A stretch of 64,000 nucleotides of DNA from Aristolochia californica (taxonomy: Eukaryota; Streptophyta; Magnoliopsida; Piperales; Aristolochiaceae): the NCBI GenBank assembly GCA_029961685.1, contig JARWKL010000009.1, forward strand, positions 20,393,237 to 20,457,236, in the 5' to 3' direction. A program made the position numbers and the translations under genes. Positions 1 to 13,600 of the stretch are shown here, piece by piece (position 1 is the stretch's first letter; each line of letters opens with the position of its first letter). The notes under the pieces are model-generated. The model was not told where the DNA came from, did not search any database, and worked only from the letters and a program-made list of their open reading frames with translations.

Positions 1-552
1 AACTTGGATAACAAAACTTTTGGGTTCCTTTTTGTTGTGTGAATAATTTTTTTTTTACTTACATTCGTTATTTTAAATTTTTATCATACATAAACTCTAA
101 AATTTTCATTTCGTTGTGTTCTATTTGCCTTTCATCTCTTTTTTGTCTACGAGATGAAGGGAAAAGTGAATACTCAAGTTTGGACTTAAGAAAAAAGTAT
201 ACATCTAAAATGGAAATGCACAATGCACAAATGTACAGAGAGATAATTCCAAAAAGTGTTTGTATTTTTTAGGGATTGTAAACTCTTTTTGGTATTTATA
301 TATCAGGTTTTGCAATCGTTGGGAAAAGGGGGATGAGGGGGATTTTTAACTGAGTGTTGAAACCCAACCCATAAGTCCTTCCTTAAAAAACAATAGCCCG
401 TTATGCATGATATATCTCTTTGAAATCATCTATGATCGTTTGGCCATCTTTTGGTAAATGGGCAAAATAATGGCTTGATTGACTGGGTAAATATTCCACT
501 GCACGATCAGTAGAGAATTTAATGAGCATTTTTTATTCTCTTTAAAAGGCTT
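1..552 (+). repeat. Partial monomer at the left window edge
   Basis: This is the last ~80% of a monomer, beginning in the AACTTGGATAACAAAAC segment. It carries rare variants near its 3' end (TTTTGGTAAATG at ~450; GCACGATCAGTAGAG at ~502-516; AAAGGCTTGGATCC at ~545) that recur together at ~26.25-26.36 kb and ~28.2-28.35 kb, linking it to those copies rather than to its immediate neighbours. Confidence 0.9.
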
Positions 553-3500
553 GGATCCATAGGTCATTTGCATCTTTAACATGTTTCAAGCATGCTTATC
601 CATTTTTTAAAGCATGTGTAGAAAAATCTCTTTCTTATAAAATTTGAAGCTATTTGGGTTGTTGAACTAGTGGAATTTCCCAAACTTGGATAAAAAAAAT
701 TTTGTGTTCATTTGTGGTGTGTGAATAAATTTTATTTACTTTAATTTGTTATTGCTTTATATTTTTTCCATACTCAAACTCTAAAATTTTCATTTTGTTG
801 TGATGTATTTGCCTTTCATCTCTTTTTTGTCTACGAGATGAAGGGAAAAGTGAAAACTCTAGTTTTGATTTATAAAAAAAGTATACATCTTAAATTAAAA
901 TGCACAATGCAAAAATGTAGAGATAGATAATTAAAAAAAGTGTCTTTAATTTTTAGTGATTCTAAACTCTTTTTAGTTTTTATTTATCAGGTTTTGCAAT
1001 TGTAAGGAAAAGGGGGAGGCGGGGGATTTTTTACTGAGTGTTGACTCCCAACCCATAAGTCATTACTTACAAAAAATATAGCTAGTTATGCATGATAAAT
1101 CACTTTACAATCATCTATGATCGTTAGGTCAGCTTCTTGTAAATGGGCAAAATAATGGCTTGTTTGACTCGGGTAGATATGCCACCACACGTTCATTTGA
1201 AAATTTAATGAGCTTTTGTTATTCTCTTTAAAAGGTTTGGATCCATAGCTCATTTGCATCTCTAACATGTTTCAAGCATGCATATCTATTTTTTAAAGCA
1301 TGTGTAGAAAAATCTCTTTCTTATCAAATTCCAAGCTACGGGGGTTGTTGTACTAGTGGAATTTCCCAAACTTGGATAACAAAACTTTTGTGTTCATTTG
1401 TGGTGTGGGAATAAATTTTCTTTACTTACATTTTTTATTGCTTTAAATTTTTTCCGTACACACTCTAAAATTTTCATTTCTTTGTGATCTATTTGCCATT
1501 CATCTCTTTTTTATCTACGAGATGAAGGGAAAAGTGAAAACTCATGTTTTGATTTAAGAAAAAAGTATGCATATAAAATGGAAATGCTCAATGCACAAAT
1601 GTAGAGAGACATAATTCCAAAAAGTATCTATAATTTTTAGGGATTGTAAACTCTTTTTAGGTTTTATATATTAGGTTTTGCAATCATCGGGAAAAAATGA
1701 AGGCGGGGGATTTTAAACTGAGTGTTAACTCCCAACCCATAAGTCATTTCTTACAAAAATATTGCCCATTACACTTGATAAATCAATTTACAATGATTTA
1801 TGATCGTTAGGTCAGCTTTTTGTAAATGGGTAAAATAATGGCTTCTTTGACTCATGTAAATATCCACCGCATGTTCACTTGAGAATTTAATGAGAGTTTT
1901 TTAATCTCTTTAAAATGTTTCGATCCATAGGTCATTCGCATCTTTAACATGTTTCAAGCATGCATATCCATTTTTAAAAGCATGTGTAGAAAAATCTCTT
2001 TCTTATAAAATTCAAAGCTATTGGAGTTGTTCAACTAGTGGAATTTCCCAAAATTGGATAACAAAACTTTTGTGTTCATTTGTGGTGTGTAAATAAATTT
2101 TTTTTACTTACATTTGTTATTGCTTAAATTTTTTTCCACACACAAACTCAAAAATTTTCATTTCGTTGTAATCTATTTGCATTTCATCTCCTTTTTGTTT
2201 ACGAGATGAAGAGAATATGAAAACTCAAGTTTTGAGTAAAGAAAAAAGTATACATAAAAAATGGAAATGCACAATGCACAAATGTAGAGAGAGATAATTC
2301 CAAAAAGTGTATGTAATTTTTATGGATTGTAAACTCTTTTTAGTTTTTATGTATCAGGTTTTGCAACCGTCGCAAAAAGGGGGTGGGGGAGGATTTTTAA
2401 TAGAGTGTTGACTCCCAACCCATAAGTCATTACTTACAAAAATATAGCCCGTTATGCATGATAAATCACTTTAAAATCATATATGATCGTTAGGTCAGGT
2501 TTTTGTAAATGTGAAAAATAATGGCTTGTTTAACTCGAGTAAATATCCCACAGCACGTTCACTTGAGAATTTAATGAGTGTTTGTTATTCTCCTTAAAAG
2601 GTTTGAATCCATAGGTCATTTGCATCTTTAACATGTTTCAAGCTTGCACATCCAAATTTTAACGCGTGTGTAGAAAAATCTCTTTCAAATAAAATTCCAG
2701 GCTATTGCGTTGTTAAACTAGTGGAATTTCCCAAACTTGGATAACAAAAATTTTGTGTTCATTTGTGGTCTGTGAATAATTTTTTTTTACTTAAATTTGT
2801 TATTGCTTTAAATATTTTCCATACACAAACTTTAAAATTTTCATTTCGTTGTGATCTATTTGCCTTTCATCTCTTTTTTGTCAATGAGATGAAGTGGAAA
2901 GTGAAAATTCAAGTTTTGATTTGAGAAAAAAGAAGACATCTAAAAAGGAAATGCTCAATGCACAAATGTAGAGAGAGATAACCCCAAAAAGTGTCTGTAA
3001 TTTTTAGGGATTATAAACTCTTTTTAGTTTTTATATATTCGGTTTTGCAATCATTGGGAAAAGGGGGAGGAGGGGGATTTTAAACTAAGTGTTAAGTCCC
3101 AACATCTAAGTCATTCCTAACAAAAATATAGCCTATTACGCAAAATAAATCACTTTACAATCATCTATGATCGTTAGGTCAGCTTTTTGTGAATGGGCAA
3201 AATAATGGCTAGTTTGACTTGGGTAAATATCCCACCGCACGTTCACTAAAGAATTTAATGAGCGTTTGTTATTCTCTTTAAAATGTTTGGATCCATAAGT
3301 CATTTGCATCTTTAACATTTTTCAAGCTTGGATATCCATTTTTAAAGCATGTGTTGAAAAGTCTCTTGCTAATAAAATTCCAAGCTATTGGGGTTGTTGA
3401 ACAAGTGGAATTTCCCAAACTTGGATAACAAAACTTTTGTGTTCATTTGTGGTGTGTGAATAAATTTTCCTTACTTACATTTCTTATTGCTTAAATTTTT

Positions 3501-5339
3501 TTCCATACATAAACTCTAAAATTTTCATTTCAATGTGATCTATTTTCTTTTCATCTCTTTTTTGTTTGCAAAATGAAGGGAAAAGTGAAAACTCAAGTTT
3601 TCTTTTAAAAAAAAATTTACATCTAAAATGAAAATGCACAATGCACAAACGTAGAGAGAGATAATTCCAAAAAGTGTCTGTAATTTTTAGGGATTGTAAA
3701 CTCTTTTTAGTTTTTTATATACAGGTTTTGCAATCGTCGGGAAAAGTGGAAGGCGGGGGATTTTTAACTGAGTGTTGACTCCCAACCCATAAGTCATTCC
3801 TTACAAAAATATAGCCTGTTACGCATGATAAATCACTTTACCATCATCTATGATCGTTAGGTGAGCTTTTTGTAAATAGGTGAAATAATGGCTTGTTTGA
3901 CTTGGGTAAATTTCCCACCGCACGTTCACTTGAGAATTAAATGAGTGTTTGTTAATTTCTTTAAAAGGTTTGGATCCATAGGTCATTTTCATCTTTAACA
4001 TGTTTTAGGCATGCATATCCATTTTTTATAGCATGTGTAGAAAAATCTCTTTCTTATAAAATTCCATGCTATTGGGGTTGTTGAACTAGTGGAATTTCCC
4101 AAACTTGGATAACAAAACTTTTGTGTTCATTTGTGGTGTGTGAATAAATTTTATTTACTTACATTTGTTATTGCTGAAAATTTTTGCCATACACAAACTC
4201 TTAAATTTTTAATTCGTTGTAATCTATTTGCCTTTCATCTCTTTTTTGTCTACGAGATGAAGGGAAAATTGAAAACTCAAGTTTTGATTGAAGAAAAAAG
4301 TATACATCTAAAATGGAAATGCACAATGCACAAATTTAGAGAGAGATAATTCCAAAAAGTGTCTGTAATTTTTAGGGATTGTAAAATTTTTTTAGTTTTT
4401 ATCTATCAGGTTTTGCAATCGTCGAGAAAGGGGGGAGGTGGAGGATTTTTAACAGAGTGTTGACTCCGAACCAATAAGTCATTACTTACTAAAACATAGC
4501 CCATTACACATGATAAATCACTTTACAGTCATCTATGATCGTTAGGTAAGCTTTTTTTAAATGGGAAAAATAATGGCTTGTTTGACTCGGGTAAATATCC
4601 CACAACACGTTCAGTGAGAATTTAATGAACGTTTGTTATTCTCATTAAAAGGTTTGAATCCATAGGTCATTTCCATCTTTAATTTGTTTCAAGCTTGCAC
4701 ATCCAAATTTTAAAGCATGTAGAGAAAAATCTCTTCCAAATAAAATTCCAAGCGCTTGGGTTGTTGAACTAGTGGAATTTCCCAAACATGGATAACAAAA
4801 CTTTTGTGTTCATTTGTGGTGTGTGAATAAATTTTCCTTCCATCCATTTGTAATTGATTAAAGCTTTTTCCATACATAAACTTTGAAATTTTCATTTCGT
4901 TGTGATCTATTTGCCTTTCATCTCTTTTTTGTCGACGAGAAGAAGGGAAAAGTGAAAACTCAAGTTTTGATTTAAGAAAAAAGGATACATCTAAAATGAA
5001 AATGCACAATCCAAAAATGTAGAGAGAGATAATTCAAAAAAGTGTCTGTAATTTTTAGGGATTGTAAACTCTTTTTATTTTTTATATATAAGGTTTTGCA
5101 ATCATCGGGAAAAGGGGGAGGCGGGGGATTTTTAATAGAGTGTTGACTCCCAACCCATAAGTCATTCCTTACAAAAATATAGCCCGTTACACATGATCAA
5201 TCACTTTACAATCATCTATGATAGTTAGGTTAGCTTTTTGTAAGTGGGCAAAATAGTGGCTTGTTTGACTTGGGTAAATATCCTACTGCACGTTCACCTG
5301 AGAATTTAATGAGTGTTTTTTATTCTCTTTAAAAGGTTT
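553..5339 (+). repeat. Regular block of 7 monomers
   Basis: Monomers start at 553, 1239, 1921, 2605, 3289, 3972 and 4656 (lengths 686, 682, 684, 684, 683, 684, 684). The BamHI site is intact at 553, 1239, 3289 and 3972 and mutated at 1921 (CGATCC), 2605 and 4656 (GAATCC). The copies starting at 2605 and 4656, three monomers apart, share AAGCTTGCACATCC after the site, and their upstream flanks share GTCATTACTTAC, so they are closer to each other than to the copies between them. The copy leading into 1239 carries the CAGCTTCTTGTAAATG variant, which marks a dispersed dimer described in the findings. Confidence 0.93.
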
Positions 5340-5455
5340 GAATCCACAGGTCATTTGCATCTTTAACTTGTTTCAAGCATGCATATGCATTCTTTAAAGC
5401 ATGTGAAAAAAAATCCCTTCCTTATCATCCATGCTATTGGGGTTGTTGAACTACT

Positions 5456-5839
5456 GGGCAAAATAATGGCATGTTTGACTCGGATAAATATCCCACCGCA
5501 CGTTTACTTGAGAATTTAATGTTTGTCTTCGAGATGAAGGGAATTGTAAAAAATCAAGTTTTGATTCAAGAAAAAAGTATACATGTAACATGGAAATGCA
5601 CAATGCACAATTGTAGAGAGAGATAATTCCAAAAAGTGTCTTTAAATTTTAGGGATTGTAAACTTTTTTTATTTTTTATATATCAGGTTTCACAATCTTC
5701 AGGAAAAGGAGGAGGTAGGGGATTTTTAACAGAGTGATGATGCCCAGCCCATAAGTCATTCCTTACAAAAATTTAGCCCGTTACACATGATAAATCACTT
5801 CACAATCATCTATGATCGTTAGGTCAGCTTTTTTTAAAT
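5456..5839 (+). repeat. 384-bp derivative repeat, copy 1
   Basis: Runs from GGGCAAAATAATGGCATG to the base before the next GGGCAAAATAATGG. It contains the internal deletion junction at ~5521 and private variants (GTGATGATGCCCAGCCC, TTGTAAAAAATCAAG, CACTTCACAATC). Only two bases differ from copy 2 by my reading: T at 5665 against C at 6049, and T at 5716 against C at 6100. Confidence 0.93.
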
Positions 5840-6223
5840 GGGCAAAATAATGGCATGTTTGACTCGGATAAATATCCCACCGCACGTTTACTTGAGAATT
5901 TAATGTTTGTCTTCGAGATGAAGGGAATTGTAAAAAATCAAGTTTTGATTCAAGAAAAAAGTATACATGTAACATGGAAATGCACAATGCACAATTGTAG
6001 AGAGAGATAATTCCAAAAAGTGTCTTTAAATTTTAGGGATTGTAAACTCTTTTTATTTTTTATATATCAGGTTTCACAATCTTCAGGAAAAGGAGGAGGC
6101 AGGGGATTTTTAACAGAGTGATGATGCCCAGCCCATAAGTCATTCCTTACAAAAATTTAGCCCGTTACACATGATAAATCACTTCACAATCATCTATGAT
6201 CGTTAGGTCAGCTTTTTTTAAAT
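5840..6223 (+). repeat. 384-bp derivative repeat, copy 2
   Basis: Offset exactly 384 from copy 1 with no indel and two substitutions seen (about 99.5% identity). This is much closer than ordinary neighbouring monomers, so the tandem duplication of the already deleted unit is recent relative to the rest of the array. Confidence 0.93.
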
Positions 6224-6317
6224 GGGCAAAATAATGGCATGTTTGACTCGGATAAATATCCCACCGCACGTTTACTTGAGAATTTAATGAGCGTTTTTTA
6301 TTCTCTTTCAAATGTTT

Positions 6318-6978
6318 AGATCTATAGGTCATTTGCATATTTAACATGATTCAATTTTTTAAAGCACATGTATAAAAATCACTTTCTTATCATCCAAGCT
6401 ATTGGGGTTGTTGAACTCGTGGAATTTCCCAAACTTGGATAACAAAGTTTTGTGTTTGTTTGTGGTGTGTGAATAAATTTTCTTTACGTACATTTGTTAT
6501 TGCTTTGAATTTTTTCCATACACAAAGTCTAAAATTTTCATTTTGTTGTGATCTATTTGCCTTTCATCTCTTTTTTGCCTACGAGATGAAGGGAAAAGTG
6601 AAAACTCAAGTTTTGATTTAAAATAAAAAGTACATCTTAAATGGAAATGCACAATCCACAAATGTGGAGAGAGATAATTCCAAAAAGTGTCTGTAATTTT
6701 TAGGGATTGCAAACTCTTTTTAGTTTATATATCCGGATTTACAATCCTCGGGTAAAGGGGGAGACAGGGGATTTTTAACTACATGTTGAATCCCAGCCCA
6801 GTCATTCCTTATAAAAATGTAGCCAATTACGCATGATAAAATACTTTACAATCATCAATGATTGTTAGGCCAGGTTTTTGATAAAAGGCAAAATAATGGC
6901 TTGTTTGACTCGGGAAAATATCCCACCCACGTTCACTAGAGAATTTAATTAGCATTTGTTATTCTCTTTAAAAGGTTT
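6318..6978 (+). repeat. 661-bp monomer with small deletions
   Basis: The site reads AGATCT here. The conserved core is damaged: ACATGATTCAATTTTTT at ~6345-6361 lacks the usual AAGCATGCATATCC segment (~14 bp). Further short losses occur at ~6449, ~6723 and ~6795 (CCCAGTCATTCC lacks ATAA). It ends with ATCATCAATGATTG, a type otherwise typical of the right-hand part of the window. Confidence 0.85.
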
Positions 6979-7616
6979 GGAATCAGAGGTCATTTGCATC
7001 TTTAACATATTTCAAGCATGCATATCAATTTTTTAAAGCATGTGTAGAAAAATCTCTTCCTTATCAAATTCCAAGCCATTGTGGTTGTTGAACTAGTGAA
7101 ATTTCCCAAACCTGGATACCTAATGGTGAGTGAATAAATTTTCTTTACTTACATTTGTTATTACTTTAAATTTTTTCCATACAAATACTCTAAAATTTTC
7201 TTCTCATTGTGATCTATTTGCCTTTCATCTCTTTTTTATCTACGAGATGAAGGGAAAAGTGAAAACTCAAGTTTTGATTTAAGAAAAAATTATACATTTA
7301 AAACAGAAATGCTCAATGCACAAATGTAGAGAGATAATTCCAAAAAGTGTCTGTAATTTTTAGGGATTGTAAACCCTTTTTAATATTTACATATCAGGTT
7401 TTGCAATAGTCAGGAAAAGGGGGAGGCGGAGGATTTTTAAGTTACTGTTGAATCCCAACCGATAACTCAATCCTTACAAAAATATAGCCAGTTACGCATG
7501 ATAAATCACTTTACAATCATCAATGATTGTTAGGTCAGCTTTAAGTAAATGGGCAAAATAATGGCTTGTTTCACTTGAGAATTTAATGAGCATTTTCTAT
7601 TCTCTTTAAAAGGTTT
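6979..7616 (+). repeat. 638-bp monomer with two internal deletions
   Basis: One deletion of ~20 bp lies at ~7120 (GGATACCTAATGGTGAG, missing the AAAACTTTTGTGTTCATTT segment). A second of ~25 bp lies at ~7570 (GGCTTGTTTCACTTGAG, missing the GACTCGGG...CACGTT segment). It also has GTTGAATCCC and ATCATCAATGATTG, right-domain features in the left domain. Confidence 0.87.
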
Positions 7617-10600
7617 GGATCCATTGGTCATTTGCATCTTTAACATGTTTCAAGCATGCATATCCATTTTTTAAAGCATGTGTAGAAAAATATCTTTCTT
7701 ATCAAATTCCAAGCTATTGGGGTTGTTGAATTTGTGGAATTTCTGAAACTTGGATAACAAAAATTTTGTGTTCATTTGTGGTGTGTGAATAAATTTTCTT
7801 TACTTACATTTGTTATTGCATTAAATTTTTTCCATACAAAAACTCTAAAATTTTCACTTCGTTGTGATCTATTTGCCTTTAGTTTCTTTTTTGTGTACGA
7901 GATGATGGCAAAAGTGAAAACTCAAGTTTTAATTTAAGAAATAAAAATTCATCTAAAATGGAAACACACAGTGCACAAATGTAGAGAGAGATAATTCCCA
8001 AAAGTGTCTATAACTTTTAGGGATTGTAAACTCTTTTTAGTTTTTATATATCAGGTTTTACAATTGTCGAGAAAAGGGGAAGGCGGAGGATTTTTAACAG
8101 TGTTTTGACTCTCAACCCATAAGTCATTACTTACAAAAATATAACCTATTACGCATGATAAATCACTTTACAACCATTTATGATCGTTAGGTCAGCTTTT
8201 TATAAAAGGGAAAAATAATAGTTTGTTTGACTCGAGCAAATATCCCATAGCACGTTCACTTCAGAATTTATTGAGCGTTTGTTATTTTACTTAATAGGTT
8301 TGGATCCATAGGTCATTTGCATCTTTAACATGTTTCAAGCTTGCAGATCCAATTTTTAAAACATGTGTAGAAAAATCTCTTTCTAATAAAATTCCAAGCT
8401 ATTGGGTTGTTGAACTAGTGGAATTTCCCAAACTTCGATAACAAAACTTTTGTGTTCATTTGCGGTGTATGAATAAATTTTCTTTACTTACATTTGTCAT
8501 TGATTAAATTTTTTTTCCATACATAAACTCTAAAATTTTCATTTTTGTTGTGATTTATTTGCCTTTCATCTATTTTCTGAAAGAAAAAGTGAAAACTCAA
8601 GTTTTGATTTAAGAAAAAAGTATACATCTAAAATGGAAATGCACAAGGCACAAATGTAGAGAGAGATAATTCCAAAAAGTGTCTGTAATTTTTAGGGATT
8701 GTAAACTCTTTTTAGTTTTTATATATCAGGTTTTGCAATCGTCGAGAAAAGGGGGTGGCAAAGGATTTTTAACAGGGTGTTGACTCCCAACCCATAAGTC
8801 ATTACTTATAAAAATATAGTCCATTACACATGATAAATCACTTTACAATCATCTATGATCGTTAGGTCAGCTTTTTTTAAAAGCAAAAAATTATGGCTTG
8901 TTTGACTCGAGTAAATATCCCATAGCACATTCACTTGAGAATTTAATGAGCGTTTGTTATTTTACTTAATAGGTTTGGATCCATAGGTCATTTGCATCTT
9001 TAACATGTTTCAAGCTTGTAGATCCAATTTTTGAAACATGTGTAGAAAAATCTAATTATAATTAAATTCCAAGCTATTGGGTTGTTGAACTAGTGGAATT
9101 TCCAAAACTTGGATAACAAAACTTTTGTGTTCATTTGTGGTGTGTGAATAAATTTTCTTTACTTACATTTGTCATTGATTAAAATTTTTTCCATACTTAA
9201 AACTCTAAAATTTTCATTTCGTTGTGATTTATTTGCCTTTCATCTCTTTTTTGTCTACAAGATGAAGGGAAAAGTGAAAACTCAAGTTTTGATTCAAGAA
9301 AAAAGTATACGTCTAAAATGGAAATGCACAATGCACAAATGTGGAGAGAGATAATTCCAAAAAGTGTCTGTAATTTTTAGAGATTGTAAACTTTTGTTAG
9401 TTTTTATAGATCAGGTGTTGCAATCGTTTGGAAAAGGGGGAGGCGGGGGATTTTTAACTGAGTGTTTACTCCCAACCAATAAGTTATTCCTTACAAAAAT
9501 ATAGCCCGTTACGCATGATAAATAACTTTACCATCATCTATGATCGTTGGGTCAACTTTTTGTAAATGGGCAAAATAATGGCTTGTTTGACTCGGGAAAT
9601 TATCCCACCGCATGTTCACTTGAGAATTTAATGAGTGTTTGTTATTCTCTTTAAAAGGTTTGGATCCATAGGTCATTTGCATCTTAAACATGTTTCAAGC
9701 ATGCATATCCATTTTTTAAAGCATGTGTAGAAAAATCTCTTTCTTATCATCCATGTTATTGGGGTTGTTGAACTAGTGGAATTTCCAAAACTTGGATAAC
9801 AAAAAATTTGTGTTCATTTGTGGTTTGTGAATAAATTTTATTTACTTAAATTTTTTATTGATTTAAATTTTTTCCATACATCCACTCTAAAATTTTCATT
9901 TCATTGTGATCTATTTGCCTTTCATCTCTTTTTTGTTTACGAGATGAAGAGAAAAGTGAAAACTCAAGTTTTGATTTTAGAAAAAAGTATAATTATAAAA
10001 CTAAAATGCACAATGATAAAATAAAAAGAGAGATATCTCCAAAAAGTGTCTGTTATTTTTAGGGATTGTAACCTCTTTTTAGTTTTTATATATCCGGTTT
10101 TGCAATTGTCGGGAAAAAAGGGTGGAGGGGATTTTTAACCGAGTGTTGACTCCCTACCCATAAGTCATTCCTTATAACAATATAGCCCGTTACACGAGAT
10201 AAATCACTTTACAATCATCTATGATCGTTGGGTCAGCTTTTTATAAATGGGCAAAATTATAGCTTGTTTGACTCGGGTAAATATCCCACCGCACGTTCAC
10301 TTGAGAATTTAATGAGTGTTTTGTTATTCTCTTTAAAACATTGGGATCCGTACCTCATTTGCATCTTGAACATGTTTCAAGTATGCACATCTATTTTTTA
10401 AACCATGTGTATAAAAATCTCTTTCTTGTCAAATTCCAAGCTATTGGGGTTGTTGAACTAGTGGAATTTCCCAAACTTGGATAACGAAACTTTTGTGATC
10501 TTTTGTAGTGTGTGAATAAATTTTATTTACTTACATTTCTTATTGTTTAAAATTTTTTCCATACATAAACTCAAATATTTTCATTTCGTTGTGATCTATT

Positions 10601-13600
10601 TGCCTTTCATCTCTTTTTTGTCTACAAGATGAAGGGAGAAGTGAAAAATCAAGTTTTGATTTAAGAAAAAAGTATACATCTAAAATGGAAATGCACAGTG
10701 AACAAATGTAGGGAGAGATAATTCGAATAAGTGTCTGTAATTTTTAAGGATTGTACACTCTTTTTAGTTTTTATATATCTGGTTTTGTATTCGTCGGGAA
10801 AAGATGGTGGTGGGGGATTTTTAACTGAGTATTGACTCCCAACACATAAGTCATTCCTTACAAAAATATTGCCCGTAATGCATGATAAATCACTTGACAA
10901 TAATCTATGATCGTTAGGTCAGCTTTTTGTAAATGGGCAAAATAATGGCTTGTTTGACTTGGGTAAATATCCCTCCGCATGTGCACTTGAGAATTTAATC
11001 AGCGTTTGTTATTCTCTTCAAAAGGGTTTGGATCCATAGGTAATTTGCATCTTTAACATGTTTCAAGTATGCATATCCTTTTTTTAAAGCATGTGTCAAA
11101 AAATATCTTTCTTTTGAAATTCCAAGCTATTGGGGTTGTTGAACTAGTGGAATTTCCCAAACTTGGATAACAAAACATTTGTGTTCATTTGTGGTGTGTG
11201 AATAAATTTTCTTTACTTACATTTGTTATTCCTTAAAATTTTTCCATACACAAACTCTAAAATTTTCATTTTGTCGAGATCTATTTGCCTTTTATCTCTT
11301 TTTCATCTACGAAATAAAGGGAAAAGAGTGAAACCCAAGTTTTGATTTAAAAAAAAAGTATACATCTAAAATGGAAATGCACAATGCACAAATTTAGAGA
11401 GAGATATTTCCAAAAAGTGTCTGTAATTTTTAGGGATTGTAAATTCTTTAGTTTTTAAATATCAGGTTTTGCGATCGTTGGGAAAAGGGGGAGGCAAGGG
11501 ATGTTTAACAGAGCGTTGGCTCCCAACCCATAAGTCGTTCCTTACAAAAATATAACCTGTTACGCATGATAAATCACTTGACAATCATCTATGATCGTTA
11601 GGTCAGTTTTTTGTAAATGCAAAAAATATTGGCTTGTTTGATTCGGGTAAATATCCCAGCGCACGTTCACTTGAGAATTTAATGAGTGTTTGTGATTTTC
11701 TTTAAAAGGTTTGGATCCATAGCTCATTTCCATCTTTAACAAGTTTCAAGCTTGCATATCCATTTTTTAAAGCATGTGTAGAAAAATCTCTTTCTAATAT
11801 AATTCCAAGCTATTGGGGTTGTTAAACAAGTGGAACTTCCCAAACTTGGATAACAAAACTTTGTGTTCATTTGTGGTGTGTGAATAAATTTTCTTGCCTT
11901 ACATTTGTGATTGATTAAATTTTTTTTCATACATAAACTCTTACATTTTCATTTCGTTGTGATCTATTTGCCTTTCATCTCTTTTTTGTCTACGAGATGA
12001 ATGGAAAAGTGAAAACTCAAGTTTTGATTTAAGGATAAAGTATACATCGTAAATGGAAATGCACAATGAAAAAATGTAGAGAGAGATAATTCCAAAAAGT
12101 GTCTGTAATTTTTAGGGATTGTAAACTCTTTAGTTTTTATATATCAGGTTTTGCAATCGTAGGTAAATGGGGGAGGCGATGGATTTTTAAAAGAGCGTTG
12201 ACTCCCAACCCATAAGTCATTCCTTACAAAAATATAGCCCGTTACGCATGATAAATCACTTTAAAATCATCTATGATCATTAGGTCAGCTTTTTTTAAAA
12301 GGAAAAAATAATGGCTTGTTTGACTCAGGTAAATATCCCACAACACGTTCACATTAGAATTTAATGAGTGTTTGTTATGTTCTTTAAAAGGTTTGATTTC
12401 ATAAGTCATTTCCATCTTCAATTTGCTTCAAGCTTGCACATTTAACTTTTAAAGCATGTATAGAAAAATCTATTTCTTATCAAATTCCAAGCTATTGGGG
12501 TTGTTGAACTAGTGGAATTTTCCAACCTTGGATAAATAAACTTTTGTGTTCATTTGTGGTGTGTGAATAAATATTCTTTACTTGCATTTGTTATGTCTTT
12601 AAATTGTTTCCATACACAAACTCTAAAATTTTCATTCGTTGTGATTTATTTGCCTATCATCTTATTTTTGTCTACGTGATGAAGGGAAAAGTTAAAACTC
12701 AAGTTTTGATTTAAGAAAAAAGTATACATCTTAAATGGAAATGCACAATGCACAAATGTAGAGAGAGAGAATTCAAAAAAGTGTCTGTAATTTTTAAGGA
12801 TTCTACACTGTTTTTAGTTCTGATATATCAAGTTTTTCAAACGTTCGGAAAAGGAGGAGGCGGGGGATTTTTAACTGATTGTTGACTCCCAACCCATAAG
12901 TCATTCCTTACAAAAATATAGCCCGTTACGCATGATAAATCACTTTACAACCATCTATGATCGTTAGGTCAGCTTTTTGTAAATGGGCAAAATAATAGCT
13001 AATTTGACTCAGGTAAATATCCCATCGCACATTCACATGAGAATTTAATGACTGTTTGTTATTCTCTTTAAAAGGTTTGGATCCATGGGTCGTTTGAATC
13101 TTTAACATGTTTCAAGCATGCATATCCATTTTTTAAAGCATTTGTAGAAAAATCTCTTTCATATCAAATTCCATGCTATTGGGGTTGTTGAACTAGTGGA
13201 ATTTCTGAAAATTGGACAACAAAACTTTTGTGTGTATTTGATGTGTGTGAATAAATTTTCTTTATTTATATTTACTATTTCTTTAAATTTTTTCCATACA
13301 CAAACTCTAAAATTTTCATATTGTTGCGATCTAGTTGCCTTTCATCTCTTTTTTGTCTATGAGATGAAAGGAAAACTGAAAACTCTAGTTCTGATTTAAG
13401 AAAAAAGTATACATATAAAATTGAAATGTAGAATGCACAAATGTAGAGAGAGATTATTCAAAAAAGTGTCTGTAATTTTTAGGGATTGTAAACTATTTTT
13501 ATTTCTTATATATCAGTGCTTGCAATCGTCGGGAAAAGGGGGTGGGAAGGGATTTTTAATTGAGTGTTGACTCCCAACCCATAAGTCATTCCATACAAAA

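Larger units (their letters stand above)
5340..6317 (+). repeat. Composite 978-bp unit with two 384-bp derivative repeats
   Basis: The distance between phase points is 978 bp. After 116 bp of ordinary monomer the sequence jumps at ~5453-5456 (GAACTACTGGGCAAAATAA), skipping ~474 bp to the GGGCAAAATAATGG segment. A second jump at ~5521 joins AATTTAATG to TTTGTCTTCGAGATG, removing ~299 bp including the BamHI site and the conserved core. The resulting 384-bp unit is present twice (5456-5839 and 5840-6223). A third partial copy continues through CTTGAGAATTTAATG into normal sequence, restoring the usual phase. The arithmetic closes: 116 + 2x384 + 94 = 978. Confidence 0.93.

Noticed and set aside
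494..700. Ancient internal subrepeat (CCATAAGTCATTCC against CCATAGGTCATTTG; TTTGTTATTGC against TTTGTTATTCTC)
   Set aside because: The offsets (about 195 and 216 bp) do not agree and the similarity does not extend, so simple-sequence coincidence is more likely than a true internal period.
5400..6320. Assembly collapse or duplication error as the source of the 384-bp pair
   Set aside because: Two base differences and coherent junctions argue for real copies, though only spanning reads can settle it.
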